Positions 1 through 7,621 of a stretch of DNA of 64,000 nucleotides are shown piece by piece. Source of the DNA: Candidatus Aminicenantota bacterium. GTDB taxonomy: Bacteria > Acidobacteriota > Aminicenantia > UBA2199. The notes beneath the pieces were generated by a model, which was not told where the DNA came from, did no database searches, and saw only the letters and a list, made by a program, of their open reading frames with translations. Both the position numbers and the translations under genes were made by a program. The stretch lies in the NCBI GenBank assembly GCA_026393835.1, contig JAPKZK010000147.1, forward strand, positions 1 to 64,000, in the 5' to 3' direction. Position 1 is the first letter of the stretch. Every line of letters begins with the position of its first letter.

Positions 1-190
1 GTACGGGTCTTACCACTAAACGGTCAAGTACATTTTCATGGTTCATCAACAAAAGTATATCAGAAAAGTGAGAAAAAAGCCATAGGGGGCACCAAAATTA
101 TCAAGCATTCAAATAGAAAAAAAAGAATGACGTAGCCCTGACAATAAATCAAATCTGCTGTAAGGTATGCTTTACAATAAATTCAGTGGC
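1..190. other. Left edge, no confident gene
   Basis: Reading frame 1 on the plus strand is open from base 1 to a TAG at 133-135. It could be the last 44 codons of a gene that starts outside the window, but the peptide is lysine-rich and resembles nothing I recognise. The rest of the stretch is AT-rich. A TACAAT at 173-178 could be a -10 box for the leader that follows, but no -35 box sits at a suitable distance. Confidence 0.3.
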
Positions 191-264
191 ATGAAAAAAT
201 AGGCTCTGAAATGAGAACGATCATAAAATCGACCGGCAATACCACCGAAACCTGGAGGGTAGAC
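191..264 (+). repeat. 5' leader repeat, copy A
   Basis: This 74-base block recurs almost unchanged at 627-699, with one single-base deletion and a handful of substitutions. Both copies end in the Shine-Dalgarno-like GGAGGG. They share three possible short hairpins: CTC/GAG, CGAT/ATCG, and one pairing TACC with the downstream GGTA that would enclose the GGAGGG. Copy A precedes a TTG-initiated aspartic-protease remnant. The block is probably a mobile or duplicated 5' leader; I could not match it to a known RNA class. Confidence 0.6.
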
Positions 265-265
265 C

Positions 266-472
266 TTGCAAAAGATGGATGTTGTCGGACCGGTGGAAGT
301 CCGGTTTAAAAATAGAAGTACGACCTGTCGGGCTGTTGTTTTACCGGGAGATTCCGGTATGCTGTTGGGCGCCATACCCATGGAAGATATGGATTTAATA
401 AGCGACCCCAGGGAAAAGACTCTTTCTGTTAATCCTGAAAGCCCCTATATAGCCAAAAAGTCCCTGAAATAA
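266..472 (+). pseudogene. Truncated clan AA (retropepsin-like) aspartic protease
   Basis: The 68-residue frame reads like the C-terminal half of a bacterial clan AA aspartic protease. It contains VGPVEVRF, a VLPGDS stretch, LLGAIPMEDMD and a NPESPYIAKKSLK-type ending, all from memory of that family. The N-terminal half carrying the catalytic Asp-(Thr/Ser)-Gly motif is absent. In its place lies leader copy A, whose GGAGGG is about 7 bases before the TTG at 266. A catalytically dead remnant is the simplest reading. Translation of the remnant is possible but unproven. Confidence 0.6.
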
Positions 473-530
473 TTTTTAGTTCAGGGAAAATTCAGGGACA
501 GGGAAAAAGTAAACCTCACCAATCATCCTC

Positions 531-561
531 TAATTCGTGGTAATTCGTGTAATTCGTGGGC
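531..561. repeat. Intergenic short repeat (ATTCGTG type)
   Basis: Three tandem copies of a 9-10-base unit (TAATTCGTG). The same unit recurs at 11496-11524 with the same trailing GGGC. It belongs to a set of short dispersed intergenic repeats in this window and has no coding potential. Confidence 0.7.
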
Positions 562-577
562 TTATTTAAAAAATAGT

Positions 578-606
578 TTGAAAAAAAAATTTGTGGAGAG
601 TATACT
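578..606 (+). promoter_or_regulatory. Sigma-70-type promoter of the barrel/cytochrome operon
   Basis: TTGAAA at 578-583, a 17-base spacer, and TATACT at 601-606. The expected start near 613 places the whole of leader copy B (627-699) in the 5' untranslated region of the operon. Confidence 0.6.
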
Positions 607-626
607 TGCGAAGTAAAAAATTTATA

Positions 627-699
627 ATGAAAAAACAGGCTCTGAATGAGAACGATAATAAAATCGGCAGGCAATACCACCGAAACCTGGAGGGTAGAC
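627..699 (+). promoter_or_regulatory. 5' leader repeat, copy B, with possible SD-hiding hairpin
   Basis: Second copy of the 191-264 block, lying between the 578-606 promoter and the start codon at 702. Its 3' end supplies the GGAGGG ribosome-binding site at the correct distance. A possible stem pairs TACC (675-678) with GGTA (693-696), and an inner CC with GG, which would occlude that site. This fits a translational switch (riboswitch or protein-binding leader). It does not match the c-di-GMP-I, fluoride, preQ1 or SAM consensus sequences I remember. Confidence 0.45.
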
Positions 700-701
700 T
701 C

Positions 702-2027
702 ATGGTAATCAAAAAATGGTCAATAATAATAGTATTGATAATAATCCTGTCATGCCGTTGTTTCGCTCTGGCAGACACGGCAGCCACGACAGCCACGGCG
801 GGCGCAACCGGCAAGACATTTTACTTCCGCGGGGCGTTCTACCTGGACTGGATGGGATTTAAAACCGGGGACAGCGAACTCTACAACCGCTTAAGCACCC
901 GGTTGAACGCGACATTGTGGAACAGGCCGGGAGACGGCTGGACTATGTTTATCGATGTACGCAACCGCTACACCATGGGCGAGGGCGGGAACAACCAATT
1001 AATCCTGTACGATGTCCGGCTTTCCTTTGACTCATTGAAAAGCAAACTCTTTTTCGCCCTGGGGCAAATGAACCTCTACGATACTGCGGGGATCGGTCAA
1101 TTAACCGGCGGCCTGGCCGGTTTCAAATTGAACCGATACCTTGCCGCCGGCATTTACGGCGGTTTCGAACCGGATATCTATAATACCAAATGGAACACCG
1201 CTTATCAAAAATACGGGATTTTCGCCCGCTACATCGGACACGGGGCCAAACAGGTTTCCCTCAGTTACAACCTGGTCCGTTTTGAGAGTAAAAACGAGCG
1301 GCAATTCATTTACGTCTCTGCCCTACTGCCGTTGAACCGCTATTTTATTCTTTACGGCAACGTGGAGTATGAACTGGACCCGCTGGTGAAAAGCCCGGAC
1401 CGGTTGTCGCGGTTGTTTGTCAACGCACGGGTGAACCTTACCAAATATGCCGATGTGACCGCCCATTACAGTTCGGGCCGGGGCCTGGATTATCACCAAT
1501 TCTTGCTGGAACAGTCCCAGGACCCCACCTCGCAAAACAACGAAATCGAACGGTTTTATTACAACGAAACTTACGGCGTCCGTCTCAGTATTAAACCGTT
1601 TAAAGACGTCCGCTTTTACCTGTCGCGCCAGGAAAGCACGCAAAAGGACCTGGAAATCAAGAACCATACCACGGGGTTCGGGGTTTCCGTTTACGACCTG
1701 TTAAAATCCGGGGTGTCGCTGTACGGGAACTACAACCTGAACCGGGGAGAAGCTTCCGAATCGGATACGTATTATATTTCCGCATCAAAAAACTTCGGGA
1801 AACTTTCCTGGAGTCTGAGCTACGCCAACTATTATAACGGCGTCCGCTTCTCCGGCAGCGGAACCCCCGAAATCGTACGAATTCTCCTTCCCGACCAACA
1901 AACTTATTCCACCGATCTTTTCTTGATATTGAGCCGGTGGTTGGCCATTTCCCTGGATTATTCCTACCTGGCCCAGACCGGTTCCCCCCAACATCAATTT
2001 TTTGTGCGCTTGATTTTACGAAAATAA
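702..2027 (+). CDS. Outer-membrane beta-barrel protein, partner of a multiheme cytochrome
   Basis: About 441 residues. The start at 702 is preferred over an upstream one at 591 because GGAGGG at 689-694 precedes it and a clear signal peptide follows (hydrophobic stretch ending in CFALA before DTAATT). The rest is almost entirely alternating amphipathic strands rich in Tyr, Phe, Asn and Gly. It ends in an FFVRLIL-type strand, as expected for a 16-20-strand barrel. The multiheme cytochrome gene starts 13 bases after its stop, so the two are co-transcribed. By analogy with porin-cytochrome conduits it could be the outer-membrane sheath of an electron-transfer complex. No specific family was recognised, so the conduit role is inference. 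Confidence 0.65.
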   Translation: MVIKKWSIIIVLIIILSCRCFALADTAATTATAGATGKTFYFRGAFYLDWMGFKTGDSELYNRLSTRLNATLWNRPGDGWTMFIDVRNRYTMGEGGNNQLILYDVRLSFDSLKSKLFFALGQMNLYDTAGIGQLTGGLAGFKLNRYLAAGIYGGFEPDIYNTKWNTAYQKYGIFARYIGHGAKQVSLSYNLVRFESKNERQFIYVSALLPLNRYFILYGNVEYELDPLVKSPDRLSRLFVNARVNLTKYADVTAHYSSGRGLDYHQFLLEQSQDPTSQNNEIERFYYNETYGVRLSIKPFKDVRFYLSRQESTQKDLEIKNHTTGFGVSVYDLLKSGVSLYGNYNLNRGEASESDTYYISASKNFGKLSWSLSYANYYNGVRFSGSGTPEIVRILLPDQQTYSTDLFLILSRWLAISLDYSYLAQTGSPQHQFFVRLILRK

Positions 2028-2039
2028 GAAGGTGACGAA

Positions 2040-3926
2040 ATGAAACAATTACAATTTAATAATGAAAAATTAATAAAAAGAGGTTATGCGGCGGCTTTTA
2101 TCCTGGGTTTGCTTGGGCTCCTGGTTTTATTTTTCCAACCGGGAATGGAGTTAACCGCGCAAAAGGAGCGCTGGACAGCCGTCAACCATGATAAAACCAA
2201 TTTTCCCCTGGTGGGCAAACACCGGTCCGTACCCTGCGCCGACTGCCACCTGGAGGGCGTACTGGAGGGAACCCCCACCGACTGCGAATCCTGCCACTGG
2301 ACCAGGAAACAGGACGATCGCTATAAACTTCAACTGGGAATTCACTGCGGCGACTGTCATACCCCTTTCGATTGGAAAAGACTAAAATCCAACTCCTGGG
2401 ACCATGGCCGGGAAACGGATTTTATGCTGGAAGGCATTCATAAAACCCTGGATTGTATCCGGTGTCACCCGGCCGGGGTGTTTTCCAAACAGCCGCGGGA
2501 GTGTTATTTTTGTCATCGCGAGCAATACGATGAAGCCGCAAATCCCAATCATGCCGCCGGGCGTTTCCCTACCGATTGCAGGGTATGCCATCGCGGCATG
2601 TCGGCGTGGAGCGGGGCTGTATTCGATCATACTAAGTTCCCGTTAAAGGGACTTCATATAACTACCGGGTGCACGGCCTGCCACAAAAACAATGTATACG
2701 CCGGGTTGCCTTCGCAGTGCGTGGATTGCCACCTGGAAAACTATAACAATGCCAATACCCCGAATCATAAACAAGCGGGGTTCCCTTTCGATTGCACTAT
2801 GTGCCACAGTTCGGGTGCAGTGAGCTGGCAGGGCGCAGGTTTTCTCCATACGAGGTTCATTTTAAAAGGGAATCATCTTACCGCCGCCTGCACCGATTGC
2901 CACAAAAACGGGGTATATATCGGAACCCCTTCCCAATGCGTGGCCTGCCATTTAACCGCTTACGATAACACGGCGAGCCCCAATCATAAAGCCGCCGGCT
3001 TTGCCGCCGACTGCGAACGCTGCCACGGTTCCGGTGCGCTTACCTGGTTAGGGGCCGTATTGGATCATTCGTTCTTCCCGGTAAACGGCAAACATAAAAC
3101 CATCGCCTGCATCGATTGTCATATTAACAACAAATACGCCGGGACCCCAAAGGAATGCGTGGGCTGTCATTTAACCGACTACGATAACGCGGTAGAACCT
3201 AACCATAAACAATTGGGTTACAGTACGGATTGTATTACCTGTCACGGCGTGGGCGCGGTTTCATGGAAAGGGGCAACCGTGGATCATTCGTTCTTCCCGT
3301 TAAATGGGAAACATAAGACCATCATCTGCACGGATTGTCATATTAACAACAAATACGCGGGGACCCCAAAGGAATGCGTGGGTTGTCATTTAACGGATTA
3401 CAATAGCACGGTGGACCCCAATCATAAGGCGGCCGGGTTTGCCACCGATTGCGTCCCCTGTCACGGTACGGCCGCCTTGACCTGGCAGAATGCCGTTTTT
3501 AACCACAGCACATACTGGCCGCTGCAAGGGGCCCATGTTTCCCTGGACTGCAACAAATGCCACTCCGCCGGTTACAACCTGCCCAGGGACTGTTACGGGT
3601 GCCATCGCAGCGATTATGAGGCGACGTTAAATCCCAATCACAAGACGGCGGGATTTCCCACTACCTGCGAAACCTGCCATTTCAGTACGCACACATCGTG
3701 GTCGCAGGCGGTGTTTATCCATAAATTCCCTATAAATACCGGGAGACACTCGGGTTTCGCATGCACGGATTGTCACATCAGTTCCAATTACTTAACATTT
3801 TCCTGCATTAATTGCCATTCCCACACAAAAAGCGCAATGGATTCGGCGCACAACGACGTGAAGGGATATACTTACAACAGCCAGGCCTGTTACACCTGCC
3901 ATCCCGATGGGAGGGCGGGAGGTTAA
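2040..3926 (+). CDS. Multiheme c-type cytochrome with 24 CxxCH motifs
   Basis: 628 residues. A membrane anchor or uncleaved signal lies near residues 15-33. By eye I count 24 CxxCH haem-attachment motifs spread evenly over residues 66-620. The protein is built from repeats of about 70 residues (CxxCH, then CVxCHL, then CxxCHG, each followed by NH or DH histidines that could be distal ligands). This belongs to the cytochrome c3-like multihaem superfamily. It should act on the periplasmic or outer side as an electron wire. It shares an operon with the barrel gene upstream. Its TAA stop overlaps the stop of the convergent flavin oxidoreductase gene. The electron donor and acceptor cannot be read from the sequence. 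Confidence 0.92.
   Translation: MKQLQFNNEKLIKRGYAAAFILGLLGLLVLFFQPGMELTAQKERWTAVNHDKTNFPLVGKHRSVPCADCHLEGVLEGTPTDCESCHWTRKQDDRYKLQLGIHCGDCHTPFDWKRLKSNSWDHGRETDFMLEGIHKTLDCIRCHPAGVFSKQPRECYFCHREQYDEAANPNHAAGRFPTDCRVCHRGMSAWSGAVFDHTKFPLKGLHITTGCTACHKNNVYAGLPSQCVDCHLENYNNANTPNHKQAGFPFDCTMCHSSGAVSWQGAGFLHTRFILKGNHLTAACTDCHKNGVYIGTPSQCVACHLTAYDNTASPNHKAAGFAADCERCHGSGALTWLGAVLDHSFFPVNGKHKTIACIDCHINNKYAGTPKECVGCHLTDYDNAVEPNHKQLGYSTDCITCHGVGAVSWKGATVDHSFFPLNGKHKTIICTDCHINNKYAGTPKECVGCHLTDYNSTVDPNHKAAGFATDCVPCHGTAALTWQNAVFNHSTYWPLQGAHVSLDCNKCHSAGYNLPRDCYGCHRSDYEATLNPNHKTAGFPTTCETCHFSTHTSWSQAVFIHKFPINTGRHSGFACTDCHISSNYLTFSCINCHSHTKSAMDSAHNDVKGYTYNSQACYTCHPDGRAGG
3062..3499 (+). repeat. 219-bp in-frame tandem duplication inside the cytochrome
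   Basis: Two adjacent units of 219 bases (73 codons), starting at 3062 and 3281, begin with the same GGATCATTCGTTCTTCCCG. They stay highly similar, including a stretch of roughly 60 bases around the CIDCH/CTDCH and CVGCH motifs. Each unit carries three haem sites, so the cytochrome appears to lengthen by whole tri-haem modules. Confidence 0.75.
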
Positions 3927-5266
3927 ATTTCTTTTTCTATTATTTCGATGCCGATTTTTTCCAGCAGTTGAAAGGGTAATTCCCCGCCCACCATGACAAA
4001 GACATAGTCATTAGCAATGCGATGGGTATTGTGGGCATCGAAAAGCGTCACGGAACTTTCACTAATTTCAGTCAGGCGACTGTTATAAAAGACGGTTATT
4101 TCCTTGGCGGCGGCGGCATGCAGGATTCGTTCGATGTTTTTAGTTTTGGCCCTGGGGAAGCCGTCCCCGCGAACCACCAGGATGACGGTGCATCGGTATT
4201 GGCGAAGTGAAAGGGCCGCTTCGATGGCCGAGTCACCGGCGCCGACGATGGTTACTCTGGCGCCGGCGAATTCATCCGCTTCCAGCAGGTTGTAAAATAC
4301 GTTGTCGCCGTTTTCCCCGGGGACATCCAGTTTCCTCGGCGTTCCCCGGTTCCCGATGGCAAGGATGACCTTAGCGCAGGGATAGCGTTTCCCGGAGACC
4401 GTCACAATGAAACCATGGCCGTCTTTTTCGATCATTTCCAGGCGGGCCTCGGTATTGATGGGCGCCCCGGTTTTCTTCAAGAGACGGTCCCAAACTTCCA
4501 GCAATTCTTCCCTGGTGCTGTCGCCGATCCAGAGGGGGCCGAAAATCGGCATATCCACCGGTTCGGCCATGAGTATTTTTTTCTTGGGGAAATTACGAAT
4601 CGTATTGGCAGCGGCGTCTTTTTCGAAACAAACCACGGGTAAACCGAATTTCCTGCAGCTCAGCAGGGCAGACAGTCCGGCCGGCCCGGCCCCAATCACT
4701 GCCGCCATGGGCAGGTCGGGTGGAAAAACATCCTTCATGATATGATTCACCGCGGCCCGCCCCTGGTTGATGGCTTCTTTAATCAGACCGGCGCCCGTAA
4801 GGGCGCCCACGATATAGATGCCTTTGATATTGCTTTCATAATTTTCATCTATTTTGGGAACCGAAACTTTTAACCGTTTCCCGTATTCCACCAGCTTCAT
4901 TGCGCCGGTGAGACAGTTCCGTTCGCAATCGCCGCGGCACCGGCAGGCCAGCGGGTTCACCAGCGTAGACTTCCCATCGATCACATACAACACACCCTTT
5001 TCCCGACAATTCATTACACAGGACCCGCAGCCCACGCAAACCGCCCGGTTGACGGCCGGGTACATTTTTTTCCCTTCCGGGTGAAGTGACTGGATTTTTT
5101 CAATGTCTTTTTCCGTCAGGGATGAGACCGGGATAATGCGATTGATTAATTTTTTCGCTTCCCGTTTCTTGCGAATTTCTTTTAAGACAAACGGAAAGAC
5201 AACCGCCAGCAGCAAAAAGGCCATAATAATAAACAGGAGGAATTCATAGCGTATCAAAATATCCAT
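3923..5266 (-). CDS. Membrane-anchored Fe-S/FAD pyridine-nucleotide oxidoreductase
   Basis: 447 residues. An N-terminal membrane segment (about 9-28) is followed by a ferredoxin-like region with CVGCGSCVMNC (77-87) and a second cysteine cluster CRCRGDCERNC (108-118). After that comes a thioredoxin-reductase-like two-dinucleotide-fold region: GAGPAG (192-197) for FAD and GAGDSA for NAD(P)H. A segment resembling the usual C-terminal FAD motif (YIVGALTGAGLIKEAINQG) precedes GAGPAG, as in the NAD(P)-binding-domain proteins of the YpdA-like group. It probably passes electrons from NAD(P)H to the membrane partner encoded by the overlapping upstream gene (13-base overlap). No CxxC disulfide typical of thioredoxin reductase is evident in the FAD/NAD region. 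Confidence 0.75.
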   Translation of the reverse strand: MDILIRYEFLLFIIMAFLLLAVVFPFVLKEIRKKREAKKLINRIIPVSSLTEKDIEKIQSLHPEGKKMYPAVNRAVCVGCGSCVMNCREKGVLYVIDGKSTLVNPLACRCRGDCERNCLTGAMKLVEYGKRLKVSVPKIDENYESNIKGIYIVGALTGAGLIKEAINQGRAAVNHIMKDVFPPDLPMAAVIGAGPAGLSALLSCRKFGLPVVCFEKDAAANTIRNFPKKKILMAEPVDMPIFGPLWIGDSTREELLEVWDRLLKKTGAPINTEARLEMIEKDGHGFIVTVSGKRYPCAKVILAIGNRGTPRKLDVPGENGDNVFYNLLEADEFAGARVTIVGAGDSAIEAALSLRQYRCTVILVVRGDGFPRAKTKNIERILHAAAAKEITVFYNSRLTEISESSVTLFDAHNTHRIANDYVFVMVGGELPFQLLEKIGIEIIEKEI

Positions 5267-6102
5267 AAGTATCCCATCCTTGCGGCAATATAGACATGGA
5301 TCAGTAAGACCAGGAACATAATAATCACAAACGGTTGATGCAGCAGGTGCCAGTAATGGATAATTTTCAACGTTTGCCGCAGCAGGGCCGTTTTCCGGTG
5401 GATCATATGGCGTTTCACCAGCAGGGAAAGGAGTTTTTTTCGATTCTTCCCGTGCATACCGCCCACGTCGTTTAAAATGAGCGTTAAACGGCGGCGAAGT
5501 TTAAGAGGTTCAAGAAAAAGGAGTAACGGTTCCAGCGCCGTCGGGTTGTGGGTTTTGTTTTCAAAATCCAGCAGGCGTTTCCAAAAAAGGTGTTGGGCGG
5601 GGATTAGTTTTCGCATTTCAAAGGTCAGGCCGATTTCTTCCGCTTCCAGTTCGATGCGGTTTAATTCCATACCCGAAAGGGAGTGGGGGATCAATTCGTA
5701 AATGTATTTACCCACCAGGCCGCTGGCCACCACCAGTACCATGGACCAGAAAGCGATGGACACGACGCCGGAAAATTCAAATACCGTGTGAAGCAGCACC
5801 AGGAGGGGCCCGGTAATGCCCAGGAAGATATGGGTTTCCAGCCAGGTGTTCAGGTTCCCCCAGTTGCGGGCAAACCGGAAACGCTTCCGGATGGAATACA
5901 AAAGCAGCAACAGCATAAACAGTGCGCCCACGATGCCCAGTAGGTGCCCCCAGTAGCCGCTCTGGCGCAGCAGCGGGTGAAGGGGGTGGCGAACTTTTTG
6001 GGCGATAGGGGCAAGGTAATAGGCTTTCCCGTAAAAAAGGAGCCCCGCATAAAAAAGAAAAAACAAAACATATAACAAATTTAAAAACAATGGCCGTTTC
6101 AT
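5254..6102 (-). CDS. Polytopic b-cytochrome-like membrane protein
   Basis: 282 residues with about five hydrophobic segments. Two or more of these carry histidines suited to haem b ligation: GHLLGIVG, LETHIFLG, VLLHTVFEF, and the C-terminal HYWHLLHQP followed by VLLIHVYI. The layout recalls ferric-reductase or b561-like membrane haem proteins, but no exact family was recognised. A basic cytoplasmic loop (about 150-240) lies between the fourth and fifth segments. The gene overlaps the Fe-S/FAD oxidoreductase, so the two probably form a membrane NAD(P)H oxidase module. That module could feed the 24-heme cytochrome encoded by the convergent operon. Confidence 0.55.
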   Translation of the reverse strand: MKRPLFLNLLYVLFFLFYAGLLFYGKAYYLAPIAQKVRHPLHPLLRQSGYWGHLLGIVGALFMLLLLLYSIRKRFRFARNWGNLNTWLETHIFLGITGPLLVLLHTVFEFSGVVSIAFWSMVLVVASGLVGKYIYELIPHSLSGMELNRIELEAEEIGLTFEMRKLIPAQHLFWKRLLDFENKTHNPTALEPLLLFLEPLKLRRRLTLILNDVGGMHGKNRKKLLSLLVKRHMIHRKTALLRQTLKIIHYWHLLHQPFVIIMFLVLLIHVYIAARMGYLWIF

Positions 6103-6202
6103 TTGTTATTTTTCCTGCCCCGGAGCGTTTAAAACTTCGCGGATAAACGAAAAGGGTCAGGCAAAATTTTCACCTTATAAAAAATTTAGGTGGAAAAGAG
6201 AA

Positions 6203-6231
6203 CAGGGGCTCTTTTTGAAAAAGAGCCCCTG
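6203..6231 (-). terminator. Terminator hairpin after propeller gene 1
   Basis: Near-perfect inverted repeat: CAGGGGCTCTTTTT, a short turn, then AAAAAGAGCCCCTG. It lies 60 bases past the stop of the minus-strand gene ending at 6291. Its sequence is unrelated to the terminators of the two sister genes. Confidence 0.75.
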
Positions 6232-6290
6232 CGCGATAAAGATAAAGCCCGTAGGGGGTTGATTTATCACCCCCCTAAAATCTGTCACAT

Positions 6291-7367
6291 CTAATCTTCA
6301 ATGGTGGTGAATGCAATCCCGGTGGGAATACCGTTGCCCTGGACGTAATTGACCTGTTGGTTGATGGTGAGATCGATAATGGAAATTCTCTGGGTGCCGC
6401 CGCTGAGGGTGGGATTGGCCACATAAAGGAATTCTCCATTTGGATCGATGGCAATGGTATCCACGCCAAATAACTGGCTGGTTCCTTTCTTTGGGCGGGC
6501 CGTGATGCTGACGCCGGAGGCGGTGACCAGGCCGGGGCCGGTAACATCCAATACCTCGATCATGGCGCGGTAATACGTTGAATTGCTCAACAAATAAGCC
6601 TTTGTGCCGTCCTTGGAAAAGACGCAGCTTTGACCGGATTTGTGGGCCAGGGTGACGAATCCTACAAATCCCACGTTGCCCTCATTAATGGAAAAGACAG
6701 GGTGTTTATACCCGGTTGCACTTACGGCAATCGCGGTTTGCCCATCGGGTGAAATTTCAACATTTACGGGTCGGGTGGGCAATACGTAGAAGGCGTTAAC
6801 AAACGCCAATGTCCCATCTTCCGGGTTGAAGGTAAATTGGTTGATCTTACCCGCAAAATAATCGGCCGTCAAGACAGTCAGTCCATTCGGTGCAATGGCT
6901 ACGGCATTGGAGTACACGCCGGGAAAGTTCGGAGAGCCTACCACGTATTGGCCGGCAATATCGACAACCGCGATCCTGGAGGCAAAGCCGCCGTCGGTAA
7001 TCAATACATACTTACCATCCGGGGTAATCGCCATATCCTCGGCAAAAAAGCCGACCCTTACCTGACCCAAAAGAGTTGGCGCAACATTGAACCCGCCGGA
7101 GATGTCGACGAAAAAGATTTTTGAGTCGCCGAAATTACTCACAATGGCAGTTTTACCATTCGGGGTAATGGCCACATCGAACAACCCGCCGCCGTAACTC
7201 CCCAGGGTTCCTTTAAGCAACGAAGCCGAAACCGTTTGGGTGGCCGGATCGATAAACTGGATACTGTTGGTGTTGCTGTTGGCAAAGACACCGAAGGGTT
7301 CCCCGGCAACAGCCAGGCTAACCAGACCAAACATTAAACATAACATTAACAAAATTTGTTTTTTCAT
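6291..7367 (-). CDS. Secreted YVTN/lactonase-type beta-propeller protein (copy 1)
   Basis: 358 residues. A signal peptide of about 21 residues ends in SLAVA. Repeated blades of about 45 residues follow, each with the pattern (D)ITPNGKTAIVSNFGDSKIFFVDI, the hallmark of YVTN-type seven-bladed propellers and lactonase-like folds. AAGGAAGG precedes the start. It is the first of three tandem paralogues on this strand, with strong promoter elements upstream (7424-7452) and a terminator downstream. It shows no obvious catalytic residues and no membrane or wall anchor. Binding or scaffold roles in the periplasm or outside the cell are possible; the ligand is unknown. Confidence 0.8.
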   Translation of the reverse strand: MKKQILLMLCLMFGLVSLAVAGEPFGVFANSNTNSIQFIDPATQTVSASLLKGTLGSYGGGLFDVAITPNGKTAIVSNFGDSKIFFVDISGGFNVAPTLLGQVRVGFFAEDMAITPDGKYVLITDGGFASRIAVVDIAGQYVVGSPNFPGVYSNAVAIAPNGLTVLTADYFAGKINQFTFNPEDGTLAFVNAFYVLPTRPVNVEISPDGQTAIAVSATGYKHPVFSINEGNVGFVGFVTLAHKSGQSCVFSKDGTKAYLLSNSTYYRAMIEVLDVTGPGLVTASGVSITARPKKGTSQLFGVDTIAIDPNGEFLYVANPTLSGGTQRISIIDLTINQQVNYVQGNGIPTGIAFTTIED

Positions 7368-7423
7368 AGTTCCTTCCTTTAATTATTTTTTTTTGCCCTG
7401 CGTTTTCAGGGTATTGGATATAT

Positions 7424-7452
7424 ATAGTAATCATTTGAGAAAAAAAAGTCAA
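7424..7452 (-). promoter_or_regulatory. Promoter of propeller copy 1
   Basis: Read on the minus strand: TTGACT (7447-7452), a 17-base spacer including a T-run, and TACTAT (7424-7429). Between promoter and start lies a short CCCTG/CAGGG hairpin in the leader (about 7396-7412), also seen in copy 2 and, weaker, in copy 3. Confidence 0.75.
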
Positions 7453-7558
7453 GAGCTTTTTTATTTTTTACTGGATTTACCGACTGGGGTATGTAAATTA
7501 AATTAAAGATCACCCTTTGGGGGGGAAAAAGGAATAGGATGGAGAAGGTTGGAAAAGA

Positions 7559-7592
7559 AAAAAAGGGGTTTGATAAATCAAACCCCTTTTTT
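7559..7592 (-). terminator. Terminator of propeller copy 2
   Basis: A 15-base stem (A-run, GGGGTTTGA, loop TAAA, TCAAACCCC, T-run) lies 30 bases beyond the stop at 7622. It is symmetrical and could work in both directions. Its core recurs at 8835-8862 and 10130-10157. Confidence 0.8.
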
Positions 7593-7621
7593 CATAATCG
7601 TTTAACGGACGAAGTACTACA

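Noticed and set aside
191..264. c-di-GMP (GEMM) riboswitch
   Set aside because: Cytochrome genes are often under such control, but the conserved GEMM core words are not present; the block was retained only as an unassigned leader.
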